In this document: positions 34,356 to 44,003 of the stretch, piece by piece
How positions within the stretch are numbered: position 1 is the stretch's first letter
Layout: each line of letters opens with the position of its first letter
Source: Heyndrickxia vini
GTDB lineage: Bacteria > Bacillota > Bacilli > Bacillales > Bacillaceae_C
NCBI RefSeq assembly: GCF_016772275.1
Contig: NZ_CP065425.1
Span: forward strand, 920,001 to 984,000
Direction of reading: 5' to 3'
DNA: 64,000 nucleotides
Translations under genes and position numbers: made by a program
Notes under the pieces: generated by a model
The model's database searches: none
The model's input: the letters and a program-made list of their open reading frames with translations, nothing else
Told to the model about the DNA's origin: nothing

Positions 34356-35258
34356 ATGCTTATAGAAATAATTACCGAGAATATCTATACGATTCTTGAT
34401 GAGATCAAAGACAAATCAATAATTATATTTGGTACCGGAAAAGGGGGGAAATTAACTTCGTTCATATTAAATACATTTCAAATACATGATTATTACTTTG
34501 TTGATAATAATCCACTTAATCAGGGAGTGTTAATAAATAAACAAGTAAAAAGCCCTGAATATTTATTACAACAAGATAAAAAAAATATAATAATTTTAGT
34601 AGCAAGCTCATATTCTTCTGAAATATCTGCTCAGCTTGATAGATGGGGATTCCAGAGAAAAAAACATTATTTTAGCATTCTTGAGAATAATTTTGGAATT
34701 AAAAAAACGCATAAATTTTTAGAGGAAACTACAGACTTTCCTAGATATGGATTTTCTGTTGGGAAATATACATACGGATATGAACAATTTTTTCATAGTG
34801 GAATTCAGCTAGAAAGTATTGGTTCATTTAGCTCTATTGCTCGTAATGTCACTGTTGGACCATTTAATCATCCAACAGAGTATATTACCACAAATCCTTT
34901 TATATATTACGCGTCTAGAGGTTTCATAGATGAAGATGACTATGATTTACTTAATAATACTAAGAATTCTAAAGTAATTATAGGAAATGATGTATGGATA
35001 GGTACAAATGCCGTAATATTAAGTTCGGTTAAGATAGGTAATGGTGCAATAATTGGAGCGGGAGCAGTTGTTACAAAAGATGTACCTGATTTTGCGATTG
35101 TAGCAGGAGTACCTGCAAGAATTTTAAGATATCGTTTTAATGATCGGCAAATAGAAATATTGAATAACTTAAAGTGGTGGGATTGGCCAAACGAGAGGTT
35201 GAAGGAAAATATCGATTATTTCAAAAAAAATAAAGATTTTTTCAGGGAATTTGGTTGA
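34356..35258 (+). CDS. Sugar O/N-acetyltransferase with left-handed beta-helix and N-terminal Rossmann domain
   Basis: The 300-aa protein opens with a nucleotide-binding-like domain (KSIIIFGTGKGGKLTSFIL; YYFVDNNP; IIILVASSYSSEI), as in PglD-type sugar acetyltransferases. A hexapeptide repeat domain follows from ~150 (VGKYTYG, IGSFSSIARNVTVGPFNHP, IGNDVWIGTNAVILSSVKIGNGAIIGAGAVVTKDVPDFAIVAGVPARIL). It probably acetylates a nucleotide-linked or membrane-linked sugar with acetyl-CoA. GGAG lies 8 bases before ATG 34356. A strong terminator follows. Confidence 0.82.
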   Translation: MLIEIITENIYTILDEIKDKSIIIFGTGKGGKLTSFILNTFQIHDYYFVDNNPLNQGVLINKQVKSPEYLLQQDKKNIIILVASSYSSEISAQLDRWGFQRKKHYFSILENNFGIKKTHKFLEETTDFPRYGFSVGKYTYGYEQFFHSGIQLESIGSFSSIARNVTVGPFNHPTEYITTNPFIYYASRGFIDEDDYDLLNNTKNSKVIIGNDVWIGTNAVILSSVKIGNGAIIGAGAVVTKDVPDFAIVAGVPARILRYRFNDRQIEILNNLKWWDWPNERLKENIDYFKKNKDFFREFG

Positions 35259-35308
35259 GATGTATATAGTTCGTTACTTGTTTAGATTGAAAATTCTTTT
35301 CATTAATG

Positions 35309-35351
35309 AAATACACTCATGTAAACTACTATTTTACATGGGTGTATTTTA
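35309..35351 (+). terminator. Terminator after the acetyltransferase gene
   Basis: 17-base arms (35309-35325 and 35333-35349) pair with one mismatch around a 7-nt loop and end in a T stretch. Confidence 0.85.
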
Positions 35352-35392
35352 ATTTAAAATAAAAACGATTAACCTAGAAAAGGAAGCGTAAA

Positions 35393-37138
35393 ATGAAACA
35401 ATCGATATATAATATTTTTAATAAAAATTCCGAAATGAGAGAAAAAAAAGTTATCATTTGGGGAAGTGGAAGTGGATATTACCGATGGAAGGATAAAATT
35501 GACTTTCATGCTGTGGCAATCATTGATAATAATAAAAAGCTATGGGGAACTAGAATTGATAATATTCCAATTTTGTCACCAGAAATTTTAGAAAAAGTAG
35601 AAAAAAATAATTTTGTAGTTTTTATTCTTTCTTTTTTTTATGAAGAAATTAAACAGCAGGTCATTTCTTACGGTTTTGAAGATACTCACATATATTCTTT
35701 TAAAGATCTTGAGCGAACCATATTTATTCAAGAAAAGAAAAAAAGACAGGAAGGATTTCAAAACGAAAACCAGTTAAGTCTACAAAGTTATATTGAAAAT
35801 CTTGAATATGATTTTAAAGATATTATTTATAAAGAAGTTCACCTTTTACCAGTAGTTGTGCCATTTTTTGCTTTAATAACAAATTATTTGTTCCTGAAAG
35901 ATTCTAATTCTAATTTATTTCCAGTTCCCAAAGAAAAAGAGTATAGGCTAAACGGAAACGGTTCAATCCTTGTAAGTTTTGTTTGGCACGAGAAACGCAG
36001 GCCAGGTCACCACAAGTTAATATGTGAAACAATAAGTGAAATTCCTAAAAATATGATAACTGAAATAAAACCTATAAGCGTTTATGACGATGAAAATGAG
36101 CATGAATTAGTTTCATTTTCTAACAAAAGTGTATCATTATGTAACAAAGATCTTATTCTTTTGATTAAAGGAAGAATTGAAGATAAAAAATATTGTTTAC
36201 TTGAAACGGAAATAGATTGGTTTTTAGATTTTGTCCAATACTTCATAAATCTTATTGACCAAGTTTATGAATTCTTTAAAAACAAGCATTATAAAGTTTT
36301 TGTATCGGGCTTTGCTAATAATTCTGAGGAAAATATTTTGGTCCAGGTTGCTAAGAATCTAGGAATTATGACATATGGTTTGCAGCATGGTACGTTTGGG
36401 GAAAAACACGAATTTAATAAAGTACCTTTTAGTCATGTATATAAATATCCAACGGTCAATGAGTTGCTTTTATGGGGAGAATATCCAAAAAGTATTGTTA
36501 AAGAAATTCAAGTTGATAAAAGCAAATGTTCTGTAATTGGAAATCCACGTTATAATTATACAACTGAGGAAAGGCGTCTAATTAAACAAAAAAGGGAAAG
36601 ATTTATAAGAAACACTAAGTTTTTAGTTTGTTTTACTGGTCCTGGAGAAAGGGAGTATACTATAAATCAAGATTTATTATCGTTGGCTGATAATATTGCA
36701 TCTATGCTTAAATTAAAATATATAGTCAAGATGCATCCAGAGAATAAAGTTCAGGGGAAAGAGTTTTATTATATAAAAGAAAATTGTGAATGCTTTATTA
36801 CTGACAATAGAGATATTGTTTCAATCTTTGAAGAGGTGGATTTCATAATTACGACAAGTAGTACTATTATTCACGAAGCAGTTTTTCAGTATATTCCTAC
36901 ATTCGTGTATGATACTCATCCTGCGGTTAAGTCAATTTGTGGAACATTGCCAACTACTTTCAAAACATCTAGTCAGTTAGAATTGATGTGTATAAAATGT
37001 AAAGACAATAATTACTTTAATAATATATTAGATGAATATGAATTACATGGAAACTTATTTTTTAAGACATATAAAACAAATCGACCAACAATGAAGTACA
37101 AAGAAAAAATTTTAAAAACAATACTCAATGTCGAATAG
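35393..37138 (+). CDS. Putative GT-B glycosyltransferase or glycerophosphotransferase with N-terminal Rossmann domain
   Basis: The 581-aa protein has two parts. Residues ~15-110 (KKVIIWGSGSGYYRWKDKI; VAIIDNNKKLWGTRIDNIPILSPE; FVVFILSFFYEEIKQQV) repeat the same Rossmann-like module that opens the previous gene. Residues ~290-560 look like a GT-B transferase of the capsule or TagB/TagF type (MTYGLQHGTFGEKHEF, VIGNPRYNY, YIVKMHPENK, DFIITTSSTIIHEAVFQYIPTFVYD). The TSSTIIHEA segment is typical of the donor-site end. The substrate is not known; a role in extending the flagellin or surface glycan is inferred from place. Confidence 0.7.
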   Translation: MKQSIYNIFNKNSEMREKKVIIWGSGSGYYRWKDKIDFHAVAIIDNNKKLWGTRIDNIPILSPEILEKVEKNNFVVFILSFFYEEIKQQVISYGFEDTHIYSFKDLERTIFIQEKKKRQEGFQNENQLSLQSYIENLEYDFKDIIYKEVHLLPVVVPFFALITNYLFLKDSNSNLFPVPKEKEYRLNGNGSILVSFVWHEKRRPGHHKLICETISEIPKNMITEIKPISVYDDENEHELVSFSNKSVSLCNKDLILLIKGRIEDKKYCLLETEIDWFLDFVQYFINLIDQVYEFFKNKHYKVFVSGFANNSEENILVQVAKNLGIMTYGLQHGTFGEKHEFNKVPFSHVYKYPTVNELLLWGEYPKSIVKEIQVDKSKCSVIGNPRYNYTTEERRLIKQKRERFIRNTKFLVCFTGPGEREYTINQDLLSLADNIASMLKLKYIVKMHPENKVQGKEFYYIKENCECFITDNRDIVSIFEEVDFIITTSSTIIHEAVFQYIPTFVYDTHPAVKSICGTLPTTFKTSSQLELMCIKCKDNNYFNNILDEYELHGNLFFKTYKTNRPTMKYKEKILKTILNVE

Positions 37139-37401
37139 AAGCATTTAATTTTTTTGTTATTGATATTTATTTGAATTAAACATGTGTATTTACAATTATA
37201 TTGTTGTTAGGTTAATAGACTGAAAATAAAATATACGGAATACTTAAAGTAAACCACTTCCGTATTATTGTTCAAGCAAAAAGGAAAGTTTACTAAAGAG
37301 ATATTTTAAGCATGTTAAAATGATAGTGAATAGGGAATTTGAATGTATTGATAGATGCACGCAAGTTCTAACTAAAAGAAAATTGATATAAAAAAGAAAT
37401 G

Positions 37402-38515
37402 TGGTAAGCCCGAAATATAAAAAATAAGCGCACCTTTTTGGGTCACACCACTAATAGCCGTAAATCCTGATTTTTAAACGAATTTACGGCTTAATTCATT
37501 TATTTGCTGCATTCTGCCTGAATCATTTTTGACCAGGGCATGTATGGGTCTAAATTTCCAGGGTTTTGATGACATCCTACATTCGGTAGACCATTCAAAA
37601 ATTTTTTTATATATTTATAGAAATCAACACCGTTACTTTTGGCAGTTTCAGCGATAATCACACAAATAGCATTAGCTTTTGATTCAGCTTCACTAAAACT
37701 AAAGAGTCAATTTTTTCTTTCTAGAATGTTGGGACGGATGGCGTTTTCGGCAGAATTATTATCAATCTCTATACTATCGTCGTTCAAGAATTTGAGTCTT
37801 TCACCCGATTCAATGTGTATTCAGATGCTTTGGCAAGGGCATTTTTCCCATAGAACGGTGATGTTTCAATCCAAACAAGGAATTTTTCTACAATTGACTT
37901 TGAGTACTTTTGGCGTTTTTTCTTCGCTTACTCGGAGATAAATGTTTAGACTTTCTTTCGAGTCAATATAATTCGTCACAATAACTCACACCAATTCTGC
38001 CATTTTTACTGTCTGCTTTTAGCCAATAACGTTGAACATGTGCCCAGCAATTTGCGAAGGTAACTCCTTCCAACCTATCATGGGCAAGAATAACCATTAC
38101 ATGCAATCGCTCTGGAAAAGTCAACTATAAAAATTTCAAGGACATATCGAGCCCGTGATAAAGCGCTTTGAAGAGAGTCATTATTAGCTCTTGGCATGGG
38201 ATACTTCGATACACCTATTTGTAGGCACTGGTTTGACTACATCGAATCGGTTGATAATTTGCCCATATGTTTCATCGACATGTAAAACTGATTTATCCTC
38301 TGCATTTGCTATTTTGATTGTGCAGATGCTTGAGGAACCAGTTATAGAAGAAGTCGATGAGGATATTCTTTTATTTTTGGGATGAAGTTTAATGGGGACA
38401 ATGGTCAATTTTTCTTGCGGCATTAGAAAAGCACCTCCTTAAGTTAATACCTGTATAGTATTAGGAGGTGCTGCGGATTTTTTATGCGTTGTTAGAATGT
38501 GGGCTTATTTATTGT
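37402..38515. mobile_element. Decayed IS66-family element, internally deleted
   Basis: The stretch is bounded by GTAAGCCC at 37402 and its inverse GGGCTTA near 38507, compatible with short IS66-type ends. Inside are fragments of an IS66 transposase on the minus strand in several frames and a large hairpin at 37457-37490 (GCCGTAAAT ... ATTTACGGC). The whole is much shorter than a complete IS66 (about 2.5 kb with three genes). The exact ends are uncertain. Confidence 0.65.
37500..38423 (-). pseudogene. IS66-family transposase remnant (frameshifted, deleted)
   Basis: Reading the minus strand from ATG 38423 (preceded by AAGGAGGTG) gives SVLHVDETYGQI, then in other frames EGVTFANCWAHVQRYW, LSPSEEKKRQKYSK, FLNDDSIEIDNNSAENAIRP and ETAKSNGVDFYKYIKKFLNGLPN. 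These are the ordered landmarks of IS66 transposases (LHADET, GCWAHARR, EIDNNxAERAIRP, SETAKANG). Several frame changes and stops separate them, and the N-terminal zinc region is mostly missing. It cannot make an active protein. Confidence 0.85.
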
Positions 38516-38576
38516 GTCCTTGGAATAGGTCAAGTTTTAGGTGTATCTTGCTTCTTTATTTTAATTATTATTAATT

Positions 38577-39517
38577 AATTTATTATTCTTGTTAGTGATG
38601 GAACAACATCATTGTATTCAAATAGATAGGTAAACACTTTTGTTTTTATAATTTGATTTTCTAATAGGTTTGGTTGTTTATAATCAAACTCATTTTCATA
38701 CAATTTATAAACATAGTCAAATAATAGTAAAAAATCCGATTTAAGACCATGTGTGTTTGATTTAAAAAGCTGATTATCAACTTTGTCAAGAGTTATTTCA
38801 TTTAAAAAAACAATTATTAATGCTATGACAAAACTCTCTCTTTTTTTCTAATGTTATTAAATTATCACAATCTCCGTGAAAAGCATTAATAATACAATGA
38901 TTTTTTTTTCTGTGGTATAAGGTAGGTAGATCTAATATTTCAAAGTCTTTTACAATCCACTTAGCGCAATAGTCAAATACCATTCTATTACCGTTAATTG
39001 TTAGGGCTCTTATAGTTTTTAAATAGTTAGGAAATAGCCAAGCTGAATTGTCAATTATATGTGAAAACAGACCTGGGGCGAATATATTACATAAATAAGC
39101 TAAATAGGCTCCATGTGAATGCCCATAAGCTAATACTTTTCCTGAGTTAAAAGATAGATTATTGTCTGTAATAATTTTAGATATTGCTAATGTGGCTGTA
39201 ACGTTGTCGGATTGCCTGCATTAAATCCATATCATTAAAATTATTTGGTGTCTCTTCTAACACTTCATGTTGCATAAATTCCCATCCAAAAAAATCACAT
39301 TGTAATGATACTACATTGTATTTGTCAGCAAGATTGAACGCATTTTTTTATATACATTAGAGTTAGCATGTCCTCCGAATCCAAGTATAAAGAGTAATAA
39401 ACCAGTATTTTTATTTATCCCGATCTCAGGTACAGAAAAGTAAATATTTGGTTTTCATTTAGAATTATTATAGATATTTGGTTGTGAATCTATAGTAATT
39501 GAATAGTTTTTTGACAT
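38577..39517 (-). pseudogene. Broken DUF2920-type gene of the flagellin-modification island
   Basis: The minus strand starts at ATG 39517 (MSKNYSITIDSQPNIY, after AAGGAAATTATT) and goes through YNVVSLQCDFFGWEFMQHEV, then KVLAYGHSHGAYLAYLCNIFAPGLFSHIIDNSAWLFPNYLKTIRALTINGNRMVFDYCAKW to a stop near 38577. These phrases look like the DUF2920 alpha/beta-hydrolase-like family found in flagellin glycosylation loci; GHSHG is a nucleophile elbow. Frame changes near 39455, 39345, 39215 and 38830 break it. It sits just downstream of neuA in the same orientation. Confidence 0.75.
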
Positions 39518-39598
39518 AAATAATTTCCTTCTATATTTTAATTCTTATATTTTTTATTATGGTGATTTTTTATATCTTTATAATGGTATTGATACAAC

Positions 39599-40291
39599 CT
39601 AGATTGATTGTAATATATATTTAAGCAAATCTAAATCTTGATGAGTGTCTACGTCTAGGTCATATTTTGAATCCATAATAAACCCCAGGGTATTATCATT
39701 TAAACTAGTATTTTGATTTAATTCGATAATTTTATTTATATATATTGCTCCATTGATTTTATAATATGGAGGAAGTTCTTGTCGGCGTAAAGTGCTATTT
39801 GCATCTAATAAGTTTTCTAAAGTATTATCTGGTTTGATTGTGCGAATAAAAATTGGGTGATCATTTACTTTTGAGATACTTACTAAACTATTTTGCTTAG
39901 ACTCAATGATTTTTTTGATTGCATTATCGATATGCCAAACCTTCCGTAATGGCTGAGTAGGTTGTAATAATACAACGTAATCATATAGGCATCCAAGTTT
40001 TTTTATTTCTTCAATAACATATAATAGGGTATCTATAGTTTTAGAATCGTCTTCTGCTAGATAGGATGGTCTTAAAAATGGAATATTGGCACCTAATTGC
40101 TTAGAGATAGACGCTATTTCTATATTATCAGTTGAAACAATTACTTCATCAATAAAATTTGAATTAATTGCTTCTTCTATAGTGTATTGAATCAGTGGTT
40201 TACCATTTACATTCACAATATTTTTATTAGGTATCCCTTTACTACCACCCCTTGCAGGTATAATAGCGAGGAATTTTTTTCCCTTATACAT
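39599..40291 (-). CDS. neuA: CMP-nonulosonate cytidylyltransferase (NeuA/LegF/PseF type)
   Basis: The 230-aa protein has the CMP-sialate synthetase signature IIPARGGSKGIPNKNIVNVNGKPLIQYTI, VIVSTDN, LLQPTQPLR and a C-terminal LDVDTHQDLDL. It activates a sialic-acid-like sugar with CTP to give the CMP-sugar used by Maf-type transferases. It is the last intact gene of the neuB-neuC-neuA operon, 7 bases after neuC, with AGGTGAAATT as binding site. Confidence 0.88.
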   Translation of the reverse strand: MYKGKKFLAIIPARGGSKGIPNKNIVNVNGKPLIQYTIEEAINSNFIDEVIVSTDNIEIASISKQLGANIPFLRPSYLAEDDSKTIDTLLYVIEEIKKLGCLYDYVVLLQPTQPLRKVWHIDNAIKKIIESKQNSLVSISKVNDHPIFIRTIKPDNTLENLLDANSTLRRQELPPYYKINGAIYINKIIELNQNTSLNDNTLGFIMDSKYDLDVDTHQDLDLLKYILQSI

Positions 40292-40298
40292 AATAATT

Positions 40299-41462
40299 TC
40301 ACCTACTTAATGTTGGTATCCCGTCATAAAATTTTTTTTGGATAGGAATTTTCCAAATATCATTTTGTTCAATCATATGGATAAAACGAATATGACTTTG
40401 ACCATCGCCAAAATCTAAGAACCGTTCTGTTTTATTTGGTAGAGTATTAATAGCAGTTAGAATTTCATTTTCATTTTCATTACAGTGAATCAGATTTGAG
40501 TGATAATTTAATTGATATCTTCCTTGTTGTCTATTTCCTATATCAATAGAGGGTACTCCATAAATGCCTGTTTCTCTTATTCCAGTACTCGAATTTCCTA
40601 TTAAAAAGTCTGAATTCCTTAGAAGAGTCAGGAAATATTCAAATCTCATTGATGGAAACATTTTGAATTTACTATTATTTTTTAGTCTGTTTAATTCATT
40701 AAGAATTATTAAATTTCCCTCATCATTATTAGGAAAAATAACTACATAATTTCTGTTTGATTTAATAACTGAATTGATTAATGTTTTAATTTTAATTGAC
40801 AAAGTATCTAGTTCGGTAGTAACTGGATGGTACATAAGTATTGCATATCTATCAAAATCAATTTCATAATGTTTTTTAACTTCCCCGATAGTAGGTAAAT
40901 CATCGGATAGCATAATATCAATATCAGGAGAACCTATGATATGAATAGATTCTGGATTTTCACCCAATTGAATAATTCTTTCATATGCCTCCTTATTGCT
41001 TACTAGGTGAATGTGGGAGAACTTGGTGATTGCGTGTCTAATTGATTCATCTATAGTACCTGAAACTTCCCCACCTTCAATATGGGCAACTCTGATATTA
41101 TTGAATGCACCAACAATCGCACCAGCGAGAGCTTCTAAACGGTCACCATGAACAACAATTAAGTCAGGATTAATTTCATGAATATAGTTACTAAGCCCTA
41201 AAATAGTATTACTAAGAGTAATGTCCATAGATGCATTACTTTTTTGATTAATAAATTGGTACACATTTTGAAAACCATCTTTTACAATTTCTTTCCAGGT
41301 AGATCCATATTTTGTTAGCGTATGCATACCAGTAACAAAAATGTGAAGCTCAAATAGAGGATGATATTCTACCTCCTTCATTAAAGATTTTATTTTTCCA
41401 TAATCTGCTCTTGTACCGGTGAGAAATAATATTTTCTTTTTAATCATTATATTACTAGTCAT
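40299..41462 (-). CDS. neuC: Hydrolysing UDP-GlcNAc (or UDP-diNAcBac) 2-epimerase, NeuC/LegG type
   Basis: The 387-aa GT-B-fold enzyme has [19 protein letters not shown] at the N-terminus, [41 protein letters not shown] and, late, [28 protein letters not shown]. This is the hydrolysing class that yields ManNAc or a related free sugar rather than a UDP-sugar. Its ATG overlaps the neuB stop as ATGA, indicating translational coupling. Whether the substrate is UDP-GlcNAc or the bacillosamine form cannot be told from sequence. Confidence 0.87.
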   Translation of the reverse strand: MTSNIMIKKKILFLTGTRADYGKIKSLMKEVEYHPLFELHIFVTGMHTLTKYGSTWKEIVKDGFQNVYQFINQKSNASMDITLSNTILGLSNYIHEINPDLIVVHGDRLEALAGAIVGAFNNIRVAHIEGGEVSGTIDESIRHAITKFSHIHLVSNKEAYERIIQLGENPESIHIIGSPDIDIMLSDDLPTIGEVKKHYEIDFDRYAILMYHPVTTELDTLSIKIKTLINSVIKSNRNYVVIFPNNDEGNLIILNELNRLKNNSKFKMFPSMRFEYFLTLLRNSDFLIGNSSTGIRETGIYGVPSIDIGNRQQGRYQLNYHSNLIHCNENENEILTAINTLPNKTERFLDFGDGQSHIRFIHMIEQNDIWKIPIQKKFYDGIPTLSR

Positions 41463-42508
41463 TTTATTTTAATATCCTTCCAAGTTAAGTGCTCATCAAC
41501 AGGTATGTTATTAATAACAGATTTACCTATTAACTCTTCAAAAAACTCTGCTTTTATTTCTCCTGTTCCTGGTCTTTTGACCCAAATATTCTCTCTCGTC
41601 AGAATATCTCCCTTTTTTAAAGGTTTGGTTGTTACAACTGTTGCAAAGGCAAAATCAATTGTAGATTGCTCTTCTTTTGAGGCTTCTTTTTTTCCACCCC
41701 TCATTTTAAAAATTTCGCTACTTCCACTAATTAACTGTTTCATTTCAACAGGATCCATAGAACACACTATGTCAGGCCCTAATCTATCTTTTCTATCAGT
41801 AAAATGGCGTTCTAAAATAGATGCCCCCAGTGCTGTAGCAGCTAAACATGAATTATTATTTAATGTATGATCAGATAAACCAATTACCGCATTAGGAAAA
41901 TGATCCATTAGTTGTTGCATACCACCTAATCTTACAAGCTCAGGAGGAGTAGGATAAATATTTGTACAATGTAATAAAGCATATTGTACATTGTGTTTTT
42001 CTAAAATACCTACAGTTTTGGAAATGCTTTCTATATTATTCATACCAGTAGAAACAATCATCGGCTTTCCAAAAGAGGCAATATGGTCAATTAAAGGATA
42101 ATTATTACATTCACCAGATCCGATTTTATAGGCGTGGACACTCATTTCTTCAAGTCTATTTGCTGCTGCTCTAGAAAATGGAGTACTAAGAAAAATCATC
42201 CCTTTTGACTCTACATATTTCTTTAATTCATACTCATCACTTTCATTTAATGCACATCTAGACATAACTTCGTAAATAGAAACATCCGTATTACCGGGTA
42301 TTACTTTTTTTGCTTCTTTACTCATTTCATCTTCAATTATGTGAGTTTGGTGCTTAATAATTTCGGCTCCAGCTCTATATGCAGCATCTACCATTTCTTT
42401 TGCAACACACAGACTCCCCTCATGATTAATTCCAATTTCAGCAATAACAAGAGGTGGAAAATTTTGACCAACTTTTCTATTTTGTATTTCCATAATAGGT
42501 ATATTCAT
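41459..42508 (-). CDS. neuB: Sialic-acid-type nonulosonate synthase (NeuB/LegI)
   Basis: The 349-aa protein has the NeuB TIM-barrel domain ([101 protein letters not shown]) and a C-terminal SAF domain ([26 protein letters not shown]). It condenses phosphoenolpyruvate with ManNAc or a 6-deoxy analogue. The start is ATG 42508 with GAGGAG upstream; the ATG at 42523 is part of that site. First gene of the minus-strand operon. Confidence 0.9.
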   Translation of the reverse strand: MNIPIMEIQNRKVGQNFPPLVIAEIGINHEGSLCVAKEMVDAAYRAGAEIIKHQTHIIEDEMSKEAKKVIPGNTDVSIYEVMSRCALNESDEYELKKYVESKGMIFLSTPFSRAAANRLEEMSVHAYKIGSGECNNYPLIDHIASFGKPMIVSTGMNNIESISKTVGILEKHNVQYALLHCTNIYPTPPELVRLGGMQQLMDHFPNAVIGLSDHTLNNNSCLAATALGASILERHFTDRKDRLGPDIVCSMDPVEMKQLISGSSEIFKMRGGKKEASKEEQSTIDFAFATVVTTKPLKKGDILTRENIWVKRPGTGEIKAEFFEELIGKSVINNIPVDEHLTWKDIKIK

Positions 42509-42878
42509 AAATATTCTCCTCATTAATAAATATTTTGAAGTGTAGTAGTTAGCATTATTACTCTATAATCATTAATAGATTATTTTATAATAATCTTTCT
42601 ATAAGAAAAATGCCTTGTACTATTTCTCGGCTTGCAAATTTAATTTTTAATATTGTTGAAAGATGAAACTATAAATATTATCGGTAAAATAAAGTTAATG
42701 TTAAATAGTTAGTATATTTACTATTATCTTACTAGTTGAACTTTCCTCTTTTCAAATGTTATTTTATAGTATTACATGTAATTTTTCACTCTAAAAAATT
42801 TTGTAAAAAAGACGATAATCATATTAGTAAAAGAAATTTTAAATTCTAAGAATAGAATCAATTGAATCGGAGGAAATA
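42509..42878. other. Divergent intergenic region between neuB and the acyl cassette
   Basis: About 370 AT-rich bases separate two divergently read operons, so both promoters should be here. I find no sigma-D element and no clear sigma-A pair. A TCGGAGG site precedes the next gene. Confidence 0.5.
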
Positions 42879-43985
42879 ATGGATATTCGATTTTTTAAAT
42901 TAAATGAAACTAAACAACTTCAGAAGGGAATAAATGATATTTGGGCGAATAACCATATTTTTTTTAAGGAAGAAAGGTTATTGAAATACATGTTTCATGA
43001 TAATCCATCCAGACATTTAATAACAAAAGATGGCTGCTTTAGTTTTTTAGGTGCATGGGAAAATAATAATTTGATTGGTTTATTAGGTATTCTACCTTTT
43101 GCTTTAAATATTCAGGGAAAAAGAGACTTTGGTTTTAGCTTAACAAATTGGATAGTGTCGCCCGAATATAGAACTACGGGAGCAGGTCTAGCTTTATTAA
43201 AAAAAGTTCAAAGCTTAAACCCAAGCATAATTCTATCATTAGGTATAAATGAAAATGTAGCGAATTTGTACAGAGTAATGAGATGGAATGTTTTAAATGA
43301 TTGTCCACGATGGATTGGAATCATAAATAAAGAAAAAACAAACGAGCTCCTGTTAAACGGAAATAGTAATTCACTAAGGTATTGGAATGAAGTGAATGCA
43401 GTTCAAATTAAATCTTCATATAAAGTTAGTGAAGTAATAGAAATAGATGAGCAAACGTGGAATAATTTTTATTGGAATATATTCGCAAAGGAGTCTGTTG
43501 GATTTGTAAGGGATTATTTATTTCTAAAATGGCGTTATTTTAACCACCCATATTTTAAATATAGAGTTTTAATTTGTAAAGATCAAAACGAAAACTACAA
43601 GGGAATAGCAATTGTAAGAGTTGAGGAAATCATAAATAGTGAAAAAATTGGTCGTATTGTTGAATTTATAGCATCTGATCAAGATAGTGCTATTTCTTTA
43701 GCTAATTCAATCATTAATTTGGACAAAGAAATTTTATTTTTTGATTTTTATTGTTTTTCTTCTATAAGTTCTTGGGGATTAGAAGCAGTAGGTTTTAAAA
43801 GAGTATTAAAAAGTGAAAATGAGAAGTTAGTAGTACCTTCTAGATTTCATCCAATCGATTATACAGTAACAAATTTAATGTCATCAATGTTTATAAATTC
43901 AAATGTTACAAAGAAAATGAATATCATAAAAGATAATCTTTGGTATGTTACTAAAGGGGATTCGGACCAAGATCGTCCTAATTGA
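42879..43985 (+). CDS. GNAT-type acyltransferase of the acyl-modification cassette
   Basis: The 368-aa protein has a GNAT domain in its first ~150 residues (FSFLGAWENNNLIGLLGILPF; FSLTNWIVSPEYRTTGAGLALLKKVQSLNPSIILSLGINENVANLYRVMRWNVL). The second half (WNNFYWNIFAKESVGFVRDYLFLKWRYFNHPYFKYRVLICKDQ) may be a further degenerate GNAT-like fold. Such proteins move an acyl group from CoA or a carrier protein to an amine. GGAGG precedes the ATG. It heads a five-gene, same-strand cluster with deacetylase, ACP, ligase and reductase genes; the acyl donor is inferred. Confidence 0.72.
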   Translation: MDIRFFKLNETKQLQKGINDIWANNHIFFKEERLLKYMFHDNPSRHLITKDGCFSFLGAWENNNLIGLLGILPFALNIQGKRDFGFSLTNWIVSPEYRTTGAGLALLKKVQSLNPSIILSLGINENVANLYRVMRWNVLNDCPRWIGIINKEKTNELLLNGNSNSLRYWNEVNAVQIKSSYKVSEVIEIDEQTWNNFYWNIFAKESVGFVRDYLFLKWRYFNHPYFKYRVLICKDQNENYKGIAIVRVEEIINSEKIGRIVEFIASDQDSAISLANSIINLDKEILFFDFYCFSSISSWGLEAVGFKRVLKSENEKLVVPSRFHPIDYTVTNLMSSMFINSNVTKKMNIIKDNLWYVTKGDSDQDRPN

Positions 43986-44003
43986 AATAATGGAGGAGTC
44001 AAT

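Noticed and set aside
37639-37941. 100-codon plus-strand ORF
   Set aside because: It is antisense to the IS66 transposase remnant, whose landmarks are clear on the minus strand.
38191-38423. Short ORFs on both strands near the IS66 right part
   Set aside because: The minus-strand one is a piece of the broken transposase (LHVDET); the plus-strand one is its shadow.
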